From the NCBI GenBank assembly GCA_964424345.1, contig CAYRIK010000016.1, positions 1-37,472 on the forward strand: a stretch of 37,472 nucleotides of DNA, in the 5' to 3' direction. The position numbers and the translations under genes are program-made. The DNA is from RGIG6307 sp964424345. GTDB lineage: Bacteria > Bacillota > Clostridia > Lachnospirales > Lachnospiraceae. Every line of letters starts with the position of its first letter. Positions within the stretch are counted from its first letter, which is position 1. The notes under the pieces were generated by a model. The model ran no database searches, had not been told where the DNA came from, and worked only from the letters and a program-made list of their open reading frames with translations. Below are positions 16,756-24,436 of the stretch, piece after piece.

Positions 16756-17256
16756 ATGGCTTTATTTTACGAAGAAGAAACTGCTTTTGATGTAGATTTT
16801 GATGCAAAAGAAATTGCAGAAGCAGTTATTGAACAAGTTGCAGATATGGAAGAAGTACCTTATGAATTTGATATTTATGTAACGATGGTAGATAGTGATT
16901 CTATTCATGAAATCAATAAAGAACAAAGAGGAATTGACAGACCGACAGATGTATTGTCTTTCCCAAATTTGGACTTTGAAGCTCCAGGTGACTTTAGCCT
17001 TGTGGATGCAAATGAAGCTGCTTATTTTGATCCGGAAACTGGTATGATGTTAATGGGTGACATTGTAATCAATGTAGATAAGGTATTTGAACAGGCTAAA
17101 GAGTATGGACATTCTACAAAGAGAGAGTTTGCATTTTTAGTAGCACATAGTATGTTACACTTATGCGGATATGACCATATGGAGCCAGAGGAAGCTGCCG
17201 TTATGGAAGCAAAACAAAAAGAAGCATTGGATATACTGGGAATAAAAAGGGATTAA
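16756..17256 (+). CDS. ybeY: Endoribonuclease YbeY (rRNA maturation factor)
   Basis: A 166-residue zinc-dependent single-strand endoribonuclease that takes part in 16S rRNA 3' end maturation and ribosome quality control. The metal site HxxxHxxxxxH is intact: H131, H135 and H141 in AHSMLHLCGYDH. The conserved arginine-containing RPTDVLSFP block and GDIVIN strand are present. The insert VDANEAAYFDPETGM between these two is typical of clostridial homologues. Start ATG 16756 lies 5 bases after the phoH stop with GAGGAT 6 bases upstream. Confidence 0.96.
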   Translation: MALFYEEETAFDVDFDAKEIAEAVIEQVADMEEVPYEFDIYVTMVDSDSIHEINKEQRGIDRPTDVLSFPNLDFEAPGDFSLVDANEAAYFDPETGMMLMGDIVINVDKVFEQAKEYGHSTKREFAFLVAHSMLHLCGYDHMEPEEAAVMEAKQKEALDILGIKRD

Positions 17257-17257
17257 T

Positions 17258-18823
17258 ATGGATTTAAAGAGCAAAAGAATCGTTGGTATTTCGCAAATAC
17301 TCTTGTTTGCGGCTGTGCTGGTGCTTTATACGAGAATAGGTGGTATGGGAATGATCTGTGTGGCAGGCAGCATGGAAGTATTTTTGTTTGTCATGAGCCT
17401 GTTTTTTGGAGGACTTCCTGATGCAATGGAAGCAATGGCAGCAGTCCGCAGAAAGAAAGGGCAGCTAAATGCACAGGCGAGTGTACAAAAAGCTGGTATT
17501 ATATATGGAATCATTGCAGCTTTTTTATCAGAAGGTGTACTGTTATTTATAAATCGTATGTGGATAGAAAACAGTGGACTGACATATGTAGATAAAATGC
17601 TGGAATTGTTTATGCTTGTAATACCGTTTGTTGCAATTATGCAGGTGTTGCATGGCATTTTACAGGTAGGGTTAGATAAAACAGTAATTGGTATTTCAAA
17701 GCTGATTTTTTCTGTGTTTACGATAATTGGTATGTTTGTAAGCTATCTGATTTTAAACGAATATGGTACAAAAGTAGCTGCTTTGATGCAAAGTATCCGA
17801 AAATGGCATTTTTATGTAGTGATTGGATTAGTACCGGGTATTTTATGCGGTACGATAGCAAGTATTTTGTTTTTAGTGATTATACTGTGGATGCGACACG
17901 ATCAGATTGAACTGTTTGATAGAATAGAAAGCAAAAAACAGGAACGTATCGGTGCACTTTGTATAAAAATGGCAGTGGAACAATGTTCTAAAGGCGCTGT
18001 AATGTGGTTAAAACATATCGTACTTTTGGTGCTGTTAGGATTTTCTTTTTCTGAGATTGCAGAAGAAAATTATTTGTTCGGTCATTTTTATGGAGCTGTG
18101 CTTCCTTTATTTGCTGGAATCGGTGCATTGTTAGATACAGGATTGACAAATTACAAAAAGCGTTTGTATGCAGCTTACAAAAAGCGTCTGACTAATATTT
18201 ATTATAGAGATTTAAAAGCAGTGCTTAGTTATGCGCTACTGCATGGTATGTTAATTTGTGCTTTGACATTGGCTTTACATAAATCATATCTTGCAATTTG
18301 GTCTTTACAAACCTCAGATGCATTTATGACACTTATGACAGCAAGTGCAGTGATTGGATTTATATATTTTCCTTGTATTGTTATAATGGAGATATTAAAA
18401 TATCGTAACCTTTTTGGACAAAGGACAATCAGTGCAGCAGCAGGTACAGTGGCCGCACTGATAACTGCATTTATTTGCTCTAAAACAGCAGGGGCAGGCA
18501 CGTGGATGTATGTATTGTCTATAGGCGTAGGACTTTTGGTCGTATGTATTGCGGCATCTGTATATTTGAGCATGATGTTTGGTATCAATTATATATCTGT
18601 AATTCTTCGAATCAGCACAGGTATGGCAGCAACAGCGGTGATTGGAATTGTCGTATATTTCATGCAACAGGCAATGTTTACAGCATTGGGTGGTTTCGTT
18701 ACACTGTTGATTTGTGCAATTGTCGGATGGGCTTTACAGTTTGCAGCTGTATTGGTATTACGCATTTTTAGCAAAGAAGAACTGCAATATTTCCCTTTGC
18801 CATTTTTAACAACAAGAATATAA
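17258..18823 (+). CDS. Polytopic membrane protein, possibly MOP/MATE-type
   Basis: A 521-residue integral membrane protein with roughly 12-14 hydrophobic helices and no large soluble domain. The spacing of helices, the short charged loops between helix pairs (such as VRRKKGQLNAQASVQKAG near residues 65-85) and the overall length are compatible with the MOP superfamily (SpoVB, MurJ, MATE exporters), but no diagnostic motif is visible, so this is a guess. It begins one base after the ybeY stop and is probably cotranscribed with yqfC-yqfD-phoH-ybeY; that company suggests a link to the sporulation envelope. It ends before a 133-base gap containing a weak inverted repeat and a forespore-type promoter candidate. 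Confidence 0.7.
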   Translation: MDLKSKRIVGISQILLFAAVLVLYTRIGGMGMICVAGSMEVFLFVMSLFFGGLPDAMEAMAAVRRKKGQLNAQASVQKAGIIYGIIAAFLSEGVLLFINRMWIENSGLTYVDKMLELFMLVIPFVAIMQVLHGILQVGLDKTVIGISKLIFSVFTIIGMFVSYLILNEYGTKVAALMQSIRKWHFYVVIGLVPGILCGTIASILFLVIILWMRHDQIELFDRIESKKQERIGALCIKMAVEQCSKGAVMWLKHIVLLVLLGFSFSEIAEENYLFGHFYGAVLPLFAGIGALLDTGLTNYKKRLYAAYKKRLTNIYYRDLKAVLSYALLHGMLICALTLALHKSYLAIWSLQTSDAFMTLMTASAVIGFIYFPCIVIMEILKYRNLFGQRTISAAAGTVAALITAFICSKTAGAGTWMYVLSIGVGLLVVCIAASVYLSMMFGINYISVILRISTGMAATAVIGIVVYFMQQAMFTALGGFVTLLICAIVGWALQFAAVLVLRIFSKEELQYFPLPFLTTRI

Positions 18824-18888
18824 GTTTGAATAACGAAGTATCTAGTTTTGTTTTAGAGCGTTTTTACTTATAAAAAAGCCGTTTGACC

Positions 18889-18917
18889 GTATAAGTTATA
18901 AAAAATGACAGATACTA
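18889..18917 (+). promoter_or_regulatory. Sigma-G/sigma-F-like promoter candidate for the bofC-like gene
   Basis: GTATA (18889-18893) matches the forespore -35 pattern GYATA; 17 bases later GATACTA (18911-18917) matches the sigma-G -10 CATACTA at six of seven bases. The implied start near 18924 leaves a leader of about 33 bases. In Bacillus bofC is transcribed in the forespore, which fits the gene that follows. Confidence 0.45.
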
Positions 18918-18956
18918 ACCTCGAAGCAAGAAGCTTGAGAGGAAGGTGAAAGCTAC

Positions 18957-19400
18957 ATGAAAAAAAGGCTGCGTGCTTATTTGTACGTTCCTGTATTAGC
19001 ACTTTTTGTAGCGACAACAGGAGCTTATGTGTGGGAACAAAATCATAAAACAGAAAGGCTAGTACCAAATCAAGTATATTATCTGGATGAGTATTTCAAA
19101 AAAGAAACAGAAATCATTCCTAAGGTACATTTGGTAGATGAAAAGCAAGTAGTTGTAGGAAAAAGTACAGAGTCCGAAGTGACAGAAAGTATCCAAACCG
19201 AGACAGAAGCGGAATTTCTCTTACAGGTAGTTGGAGATCAAGTGATTGTCTATCGGATGAAGGATAGGAGTGAAAGCTACATGCAAACAGGTATTTCTAT
19301 TGAAGAATTACCAGAAGAAACAGTAAAAGAAATTATGGCGGGAAAAGAAATTCTGAATGAGGAAGCATTATATTTCTTTTTGGAGTCTTATTCTAGCTAA
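18957..19400 (+). CDS. BofC-like sporulation signalling protein
   Basis: A 147-residue exported or anchored protein: positive N-terminus (KKRLR), one hydrophobic helix (about 9-25), then an outside part. The last 60 residues (FLLQVVGDQVIVYRM to TGISIEELPEETVKEIMAGKEILNEEALYFFLESYSS) follow the pattern of the BofC C-terminal domain: an 'x-G-x-V-x-V-Y' strand, a 'T-x-I-x-I-E-x-L-P' turn, then a helix ending in 'LxSY'. BofC acts in the intermembrane space of the forespore to restrain SpoIVB, which controls pro-sigma-K activation. The N-terminal BofC domain is replaced by a short Thr/Glu linker, so this is a reduced version. The ribosome site GGAAGG is partly covered by a small hairpin (CTC...GAG). 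Confidence 0.65.
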   Translation: MKKRLRAYLYVPVLALFVATTGAYVWEQNHKTERLVPNQVYYLDEYFKKETEIIPKVHLVDEKQVVVGKSTESEVTESIQTETEAEFLLQVVGDQVIVYRMKDRSESYMQTGISIEELPEETVKEIMAGKEILNEEALYFFLESYSS

Positions 19401-19413
19401 AAGAGAGAAACGT

Positions 19414-20640
19414 ATGAGAGTAGGAATTATAGGTGGTGGTGCTTCCGGCATGATCGCAGCTATTTCGGCTGCAAGAAATCATGCCGAAGTGACCATATTA
19501 GAAGGCCAGGATCGAATTGGGCGTAAGATTTTGGCTACAGGAAATGGAAAATGTAATTTTACAAATCAAAACATGGATAAACGATATTTTCGCAGTAATA
19601 CAATAGCAGATATCGGTTCTTTTTTAGATGAATTTGGTGTAAAAGAAACATTGGCATTTTTTACATCCATACATATGCTTTACAAAGATAAAAATGGATA
19701 TTATTATCCGGCAAGTGAACAGGCCAGTACGGTATTGGATGTTCTGCGTTATGAAATAGAACAGCACAGCAATATTCGTGTTTTGACAGAACAGAAAGCG
19801 CGTATGATTACACCACAAAAAGATGGAAGTATCAAAGTTGTGTGTGGTACACAAAGCTATGTATTTGATCGTGTCATTCTTGCGTGCGGCAGCAAAGCTT
19901 CTCCTAAAACGGGTTCTGACGGAAGCGGGTATCAGCTTCTTAGAAGTTTAAAATGTGGCTGTGAGATAGAGGAAGTTGTTCCAGCATTGGTACAGTTAAG
20001 ATGTAAGGAAGATTACATGAAAAGTGTATCTGGCGTCCGCATAGAAGGAACAGTAAGCGTTAGTGCAGACGGAAAAACGCTGTGTAAGGAAACCGGAGAA
20101 ATCCAGCTTACAGATTATGGTGTAAGCGGTATTCCGGTATTTCAAGTAAGCAGATATGCTTCCTATGGATGCGCACAAAAAAAGAATGTTTTAGTGCATA
20201 TAGACATTGTTCCTCATATGCCGGAAGAAGTATTTGCACAGTATATGCAGCAAAGAAAAGAGCAGATGAAAGACCGTAGTGCGGAGCAATTTTGTTCTGG
20301 ACTGTTTCATAAAAAAGTATGTATGCTTTTTGCAAAAATGTCTGGAATTTCCATGGATATGTGCATGAAAGAAGTTACACAAAAGCAATTTGATACTTTT
20401 GTGAAGGTATTTAAACATTGGACACTGCACGTAGAAAAGCCAAATGGATTTGATATGGCTCAGATTTGTGCAGGTGGTTTGTCTATGCAGGAAATTGATA
20501 CACATTTTGCAATGAAAAAATGTCCATCCGTTTATGTTGTTGGAGAATTGTTGGATGTAGATGGAATTTGTGGCGGTTACAACCTGCAATGGGCATGGAC
20601 AAGTGGATATCTTGCAGGTCAATATGCTGCAATAGATTAG
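19414..20640 (+). CDS. FAD-dependent oxidoreductase of the HI0933/BaiN family
   Basis: A 408-residue flavoprotein. The dinucleotide fold GIIGGGASG (G7-G12) and the next ribose-binding ILEGQDRIGRKILATGNGKCNFTN are diagnostic of the HI0933-like (YhiN) group, as is the C-terminal VVGELLDVDGICGGYNLQWAWTSGYLAG. The physiological substrate of most members is unknown; one clostridial relative, BaiN, was reported to reduce bile-acid intermediates, but family membership alone does not show that here. Start ATG 19414 follows the bofC-like stop by 13 bases with AGAGAG upstream. It is directly followed by a second, unrelated-subfamily FAD enzyme. Confidence 0.9.
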   Translation: MRVGIIGGGASGMIAAISAARNHAEVTILEGQDRIGRKILATGNGKCNFTNQNMDKRYFRSNTIADIGSFLDEFGVKETLAFFTSIHMLYKDKNGYYYPASEQASTVLDVLRYEIEQHSNIRVLTEQKARMITPQKDGSIKVVCGTQSYVFDRVILACGSKASPKTGSDGSGYQLLRSLKCGCEIEEVVPALVQLRCKEDYMKSVSGVRIEGTVSVSADGKTLCKETGEIQLTDYGVSGIPVFQVSRYASYGCAQKKNVLVHIDIVPHMPEEVFAQYMQQRKEQMKDRSAEQFCSGLFHKKVCMLFAKMSGISMDMCMKEVTQKQFDTFVKVFKHWTLHVEKPNGFDMAQICAGGLSMQEIDTHFAMKKCPSVYVVGELLDVDGICGGYNLQWAWTSGYLAGQYAAID

Positions 20641-20653
20641 AAAAGGAAAGAAC

Positions 20654-22258
20654 ATGATTAGATTAAGTCAGTTAGTGATGCCGGTAGGACATTCTATGGA
20701 AGAACTGCAAAGTAAATGCTGCAAGATGTTAAAAATACCATCTAAAGACATCAAAAAGCTTACTATCGTAAAACAGTCTATCGATGCAAGAAAAAAGCCG
20801 GATATATTTTTTAGCTATGTCATTGATATAGAGTGTCCAAAAGAGGCACAGGTATTAAAACAAAGTCGTGCAAAAAATGCAGAACTTTTTCAGAAAGAAC
20901 AGTATCAGTTTCCAAAACATGGTACACAGCCATTACAAAAACCAGTTGTTATAATTGGAATGGGACCTGCAGGCTTATTCTGCGGATATATGTTGGCAAA
21001 GCATGGATATAAGCCGATTATTTTAGAACGTGGACAGGACGTAGAAAGCCGTACAAAAAAGGTTTCTCAGTTTTGGAGTGATGGTGTATTAGATACAAAG
21101 AGCAATGTTCAATTTGGTGAAGGCGGTGCAGGTACGTTTTCTGATGGAAAATTGAATACGCTAGTAAAAGATAAGAGCGGCAGAAATCAAGCAGTATTAT
21201 CTATTTTAGTAGAAAATGGAGCTCCAGAGCATATTTTATATGATGCAAAACCGCATATTGGAACAGATGTATTGGCACAAGTTGTAAAAACAATGCGTGA
21301 GAAGATTTTGGCATGGGGCGGAGAAGTCCATTTTGAAAGTCAGGTGACAGACTTTGTTATAGAACAAGGACGTGTTGCGGCAGTTATACTTCAGGATGGC
21401 ACAAAGCTCGATACACAAGAAACAGTACTTGCAATTGGTCATAGTGCGAGAGATACATTTTATACATTGTATGAAAAAGGAATTTCTATGTCTGCAAAAC
21501 CATTTGCGGTAGGATTTCGAGTAGAACATCCACAGTCTTTGATCAATGAAAGTCAGTATGGCTGTAAAGAACATCCGATTCTTGGAGCAGCACCATATAA
21601 GGTAGTAGCAAAAACAAGTACTGGAAGAGGTGTTTACAGTTTCTGTATGTGTCCAGGCGGTTATGTAGTAAATGCTTCCTCAGAAGAAGGAAGAACTGTT
21701 GTCAATGGAATGAGCTATTCTAAAAGAGACAGTCAAAATGCAAACAGTGCAATCGTAGTAGCGGTTACACCAGAGGACTTTGGCAGTGACCATCCACTGG
21801 CAGGAGTAGAGTTCCAGCGAAAAATAGAACAGACAGCATATGAACTTGGAAAAGGTGCAATTCCAATAGAACAATATGGTGATTTCAAAAAGAGTGTCAC
21901 AAAAGAAGATACAGTAGAAGAAATTCAGGCATACGAGCCATGTATCAAAGGTGCATATACCGTTGCAGACTTAACAGGTATTTTGACAAATGATATGAAT
22001 CAAGCATTTGTAGAAGGAATGGAGCATTTTAAGCGTATCATTCCGGGATTTGCTGCTAAAAATGTATGGATGGAAGGTGTGGAAAGCCGTACCTCTTGTC
22101 CAGTTCGTATAGAACGAGACGAAACATGTCAGTCTGTCAGTGTGGCTGGACTTTTGCCATGTGGGGAAGGTGCAGGATATGCAGGCGGAATTACATCAGC
22201 AGCAATGGATGGATTAAAAGTTGCAGAAAAGATTGCAGCGACATATAAGCCATATTAG
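20654..22258 (+). CDS. FAD-dependent dehydrogenase of the COG2509 type
   Basis: A 534-residue flavoprotein with unknown substrate. An N-terminal domain of about 90 residues (RLSQLVMPVGHSMEELQSKCCKML...) precedes the FAD fold, VVIIGMGPAGLFCGYML with G102, G104 and G107. Other conserved blocks are NVQFGEGGAGTFSDGKLNTLVKD, FCMCPGGYVVNASSE, and the C-terminal SRTSCPVRIERDE followed by GEGAGYAGGITSAAMDGLKVAE. These are the marks of the 'uncharacterised FAD-dependent dehydrogenase' family widespread in anaerobes. Start ATG 20654 with AAAGGAAAG upstream, 13 bases after the previous flavoprotein gene, so they are likely cotranscribed. Confidence 0.9.
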   Translation: MIRLSQLVMPVGHSMEELQSKCCKMLKIPSKDIKKLTIVKQSIDARKKPDIFFSYVIDIECPKEAQVLKQSRAKNAELFQKEQYQFPKHGTQPLQKPVVIIGMGPAGLFCGYMLAKHGYKPIILERGQDVESRTKKVSQFWSDGVLDTKSNVQFGEGGAGTFSDGKLNTLVKDKSGRNQAVLSILVENGAPEHILYDAKPHIGTDVLAQVVKTMREKILAWGGEVHFESQVTDFVIEQGRVAAVILQDGTKLDTQETVLAIGHSARDTFYTLYEKGISMSAKPFAVGFRVEHPQSLINESQYGCKEHPILGAAPYKVVAKTSTGRGVYSFCMCPGGYVVNASSEEGRTVVNGMSYSKRDSQNANSAIVVAVTPEDFGSDHPLAGVEFQRKIEQTAYELGKGAIPIEQYGDFKKSVTKEDTVEEIQAYEPCIKGAYTVADLTGILTNDMNQAFVEGMEHFKRIIPGFAAKNVWMEGVESRTSCPVRIERDETCQSVSVAGLLPCGEGAGYAGGITSAAMDGLKVAEKIAATYKPY

Positions 22259-22268
22259 GCTATGTATG

Positions 22269-22277
22269 TGATAATAT
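22269..22277 (+). promoter_or_regulatory. Extended -10 promoter candidate for ynzC
   Basis: TGATAATAT (22269-22277) is an extended -10 (TGn plus TAATAT) 30 bases before the ynzC start. No -35 is visible. The same nine bases form the -10 of the stronger promoter at 24126-24154. Confidence 0.35.
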
Positions 22278-22307
22278 TTGAATGAAAGAGAAAAAGAGGT
22301 TACATCA

Positions 22308-22556
22308 ATGAGAGATATTACAACATTAACAATGGATGAAAAGATTGCACGTATCAACGAGTTATATCATAAATCTAAAAAAGAAGGTCTGAATGAAGAA
22401 GAAAAAGCAGAACAGCAGGCACTTAGAAAAGATTATGTATTAAGCATTCGTCAGTCTTTAAGAGGTCAGTTAAACAACATTGATATCCAGAATGAAGATG
22501 GCAGTGTTGTCAACTTAGGAGAACGTTACAAAAAAGAACATTCTGTAAAACATTAA
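22308..22556 (+). CDS. DUF896 / YnzC-family small protein
   Basis: An 82-residue cytosolic helical protein of the DUF896 (UPF0291, YnzC) family. Diagnostic features are KIARINELYHKSKKEGLNEEEKAEQQALRKDYV and the following SIRQSLRGQLNNIDI. Its biochemical role is not known; in Bacillus ynzC sits in the SOS-induced yneA operon, but no lexA or yneA is near here. Start ATG 22308 is set by AGAGGT 7 bases upstream; an upstream in-frame ATG at 22278 has no ribosome site. A short weak hairpin with seven T follows at 22566-22590. Confidence 0.92.
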   Translation: MRDITTLTMDEKIARINELYHKSKKEGLNEEEKAEQQALRKDYVLSIRQSLRGQLNNIDIQNEDGSVVNLGERYKKEHSVKH

Positions 22557-22565
22557 TCATATTCT

Positions 22566-22590
22566 GTATGACGTAAGACATACTTTTTTT
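22566..22590 (+). terminator. Weak terminator after ynzC
   Basis: GTATG (22566-22570) pairs with CATAC (22579-22583) around an 8-base loop and is followed by seven T (22584-22590). The 5-bp AT-rich stem is weak, and it overlaps the -35 of the spoIVA promoter candidate. Confidence 0.35.
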
Positions 22591-22607
22591 CAATGTCTCA
22601 TATAAAT
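22578..22607 (+). promoter_or_regulatory. Sigma-E-like promoter of spoIVA
   Basis: ACATACT (22578-22584) and CATATAAAT (22599-22607), 14 bases apart, fit the mother-cell sigma-E pattern (ATA-type -35, CATAnAnT -10). spoIVA is a classic sigma-E gene. The implied start near 22613 gives a leader of about 24 bases holding GGAGG. Confidence 0.6.
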
Positions 22608-22636
22608 ATAGCAGTATAGGAATGGAGGATGAGGCA

Positions 22637-24115
22637 TTGGAACATAATACATATAGTATGTATCACGATATGCAGGTAAGAACAGGCGGACAGTTATATA
22701 TCGGTGTAGTAGGGCCTGTAAGAACAGGAAAATCCACGTTTATCAAACGTTTTATGGATTTATGTGTACTTCCGAACATGGAAGATGGACATGAAGCACA
22801 AAGGGCAAGAGACGAATTACCGCAGTCTGGAACCGGAAAAACAATCACAACAACAGAGCCAAAATTTATTCCAAAGCAGGCAGCCGAAATCGTATTGGAA
22901 GATAATATTACAATGCAGGTACGAATGATCGACTGTGTAGGATATATGGTAGAAGGTGCTGTGGGGCATATGGAGGATGGTGAAGAACGCATGGTAAAGA
23001 CTCCTTGGGATGAGGAGAGTATTCCATTTGCAAAGGCAGCAGAAATTGGTACAACAAAGGTGATCAAAGACCATGCGACAGTAGGACTTGTTATTTCCAC
23101 AGATGGAAGCTTTGGAGAATTAGAGCGTTCTGCTTATATAGCAGCAGAAGAAAAGACAATGGAAGCGTTGGCAAAAGAACAAAAACCATACGTTATGTTG
23201 TTAAATTCTGCAAGACCATACAGCGATGATACGATACGTCTGTCAGAAGAACTTGCACAAAAGTATGGCGTGGATGTAATACCGGTAAACTGTGAACAAC
23301 TGAAAAAAGAAGATATTTATCATATTTTAGAAGTATTGCTTTTAGAGTTTCCGCTGACAAGTGTAGAATTTTATATGCCTAAATGGGTAGAAATGCTTCC
23401 GTTAGAACATGAAATCAAAGCATCTCTTGTAAATGCAGTGAAGAGTTTTATGGAGCATAAAAATACAATAAAAAAATTAAAGAGTGAAAAACCGAATTTA
23501 GACTCTCCATATATATCCGCTGCTTCTTTGGAAAGTGTGAATTTAGCAGAAGGCATTGCAAAGATTTATGTTTCTTTGTACGATGCTTGTTATTATGATA
23601 TGCTTTCTAATATGACAGGACAGCAGATTGCCAATGAATATGAATTGATGGAGCTTTTAAAAGAGCTGGCAGATATGCGTCAGGAATACAGCAATGTATT
23701 AGCGGCTGTACAGAAAGTACGAAACACAGGTTATGGTGTTGTTATGCCGACACAGGAAGAAATTTTATTAGAAGCTCCTGAGTTGATTAAGCACAGCAAC
23801 AAATTTGGTGTTAAGATTAAGGCAAAGAGTCCAAGTATTCATATGATACGAGCTGCAATTGAAACAGAAATCGCTCCAATCGTAGGAACAAAGGAACAAG
23901 CACAGGATTTGATTGATTATATCAATGCAGCCGATAAGACAAAAGAAGGCGTATGGGAAACAAATATCTTTGGAAAAACGGTAGAACAGCTTGTACAGGA
24001 CGGAATCCAAAACAAAATCAATATGATTGGAGAAGAAAGTCAGGTCAAGCTTCAGGACTCTATGCAAAAGATTGTAAATGATATGAACGGCGGAATGGTA
24101 TGCATCATAATTTGA
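22637..24115 (+). CDS. spoIVA: Stage IV sporulation protein A (spore coat morphogenetic ATPase)
   Basis: A 492-residue ATPase that self-assembles into the coat basement layer on the forespore surface. The start is taken as TTG 22637: GGAGG lies 8 bases upstream, the resulting MEHNTYSMYHDMQVRTGG aligns with the Bacillus N-terminus, and the length becomes the same 492 residues. ATG 22622 has no ribosome site. The N-terminal TRAFAC-type GTPase fold has Walker A GPVRTGKS (26-33), followed by DELPQSGTGKTITTTEPKFIP and VDCVGY in slightly changed form (IDCVGYMVEGAVG). The C-terminal membrane-anchoring tail ends GGMVCIII, as expected for docking to SpoVM-marked membrane. It is a single-gene unit with its own promoter. 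Confidence 0.96.
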   Translation: MEHNTYSMYHDMQVRTGGQLYIGVVGPVRTGKSTFIKRFMDLCVLPNMEDGHEAQRARDELPQSGTGKTITTTEPKFIPKQAAEIVLEDNITMQVRMIDCVGYMVEGAVGHMEDGEERMVKTPWDEESIPFAKAAEIGTTKVIKDHATVGLVISTDGSFGELERSAYIAAEEKTMEALAKEQKPYVMLLNSARPYSDDTIRLSEELAQKYGVDVIPVNCEQLKKEDIYHILEVLLLEFPLTSVEFYMPKWVEMLPLEHEIKASLVNAVKSFMEHKNTIKKLKSEKPNLDSPYISAASLESVNLAEGIAKIYVSLYDACYYDMLSNMTGQQIANEYELMELLKELADMRQEYSNVLAAVQKVRNTGYGVVMPTQEEILLEAPELIKHSNKFGVKIKAKSPSIHMIRAAIETEIAPIVGTKEQAQDLIDYINAADKTKEGVWETNIFGKTVEQLVQDGIQNKINMIGEESQVKLQDSMQKIVNDMNGGMVCIII

Positions 24116-24125
24116 TTTCTGTTTA

Positions 24126-24154
24126 TTGACGCGTACTTTTTCTTATGATAATAT
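24126..24154 (+). promoter_or_regulatory. Strong sigma-A promoter for the 52-residue membrane protein
   Basis: TTGACG (24126-24131), a 17-base spacer and TAATAT (24149-24154) preceded by TGA make an extended -10 promoter with near-consensus hexamers. Expected start is near 24161, leaving a leader of about 100 bases. Confidence 0.7.
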
Positions 24155-24158
24155 TAAA

Positions 24159-24168
24159 CAACATGTTG
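24159..24168. promoter_or_regulatory. Palindrome at the transcription start (operator candidate)
   Basis: CAACATGTTG is a perfect 10-base palindrome straddling the expected start point of the promoter at 24126-24154, where a bound repressor would block initiation. No regulator is known for it. Confidence 0.35.
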
Positions 24169-24193
24169 GAGCGTGTTGGAAGTACAGGTGAAG

Positions 24194-24238
24194 TTTGTCA
24201 ATCGCATAAGTTCTAAAAGGGCAAAAGTAATTGACAAA
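24194..24238 (+). promoter_or_regulatory. Leader hairpin before the 52-residue membrane protein
   Basis: TTTGTCAAT (24194-24202) and ATTGACAAA (24230-24238) form a perfect 9-bp inverted repeat around a 27-base loop in the untranslated leader, ending 6 bases before the ribosome site (AGGAAAGGAAAG from 24244). The stem has no trailing T run, so it is not a simple terminator. Confidence 0.5.
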
Positions 24239-24263
24239 ATAGTAGGAAAGGAAAGCGAACTAG

Positions 24264-24422
24264 ATGAATTTAGTCTTATTTTTAAATGCGTTTTTATCTT
24301 ATCTGCTTTTAGTTGCAGTATTTGTTGCAGCATCAGGTGTTGCAGTATTTTGCGGAATTAAGTTTCGTAAGAGCAAAGATGCCAAAGCGGCACAAAATGG
24401 AGAAAACCGTAAAGGTAGATAG
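24264..24422 (+). CDS. 52-residue single-pass membrane protein
   Basis: ATG 24264 to TAG 24422 encodes 52 residues: a hydrophobic helix covering about residues 3-32 (MNLVLFLNAFLSYLLL then VAVFVAASGVAVF), followed by a basic cytosolic tail (KFRKSKDAKAAQNGENRKGR). The ribosome site GGAAAGGAAAG lies about 9 bases upstream. The coding potential is good: the strong promoter, leader and site all point to this frame, and the gene ends 14 bases before the HAD gene. A different frame starting at 24173 across the same region gives a Cys/Ser-rich string and is not credible. Function unknown; small proteins of this shape often bind or adjust a larger membrane partner. Confidence 0.7.
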   Translation: MNLVLFLNAFLSYLLLVAVFVAASGVAVFCGIKFRKSKDAKAAQNGENRKGR

Positions 24423-24436
24423 GGGTAAGTTTACAA

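Noticed and set aside
18861..18896. Possible terminator after the polytopic membrane protein (ACTTATA/TATAAGT)
   Set aside because: Stem is only 7 AT-rich pairs with a 17-base loop and no following T run; it overlaps the forespore promoter candidate, so I leave it unassigned.
24230..24262. TTGACA at 24231 as a second promoter for the small membrane protein
   Set aside because: No -10 at 16-18 bases; the hexamer is explained as one arm of the leader hairpin.
24173..24361. Alternative frame over the small membrane protein gene
   Set aside because: Its translation is Cys/Ser-rich and has no ribosome site; the +1-shifted ATG 24264 frame has a good site and a clear membrane helix.
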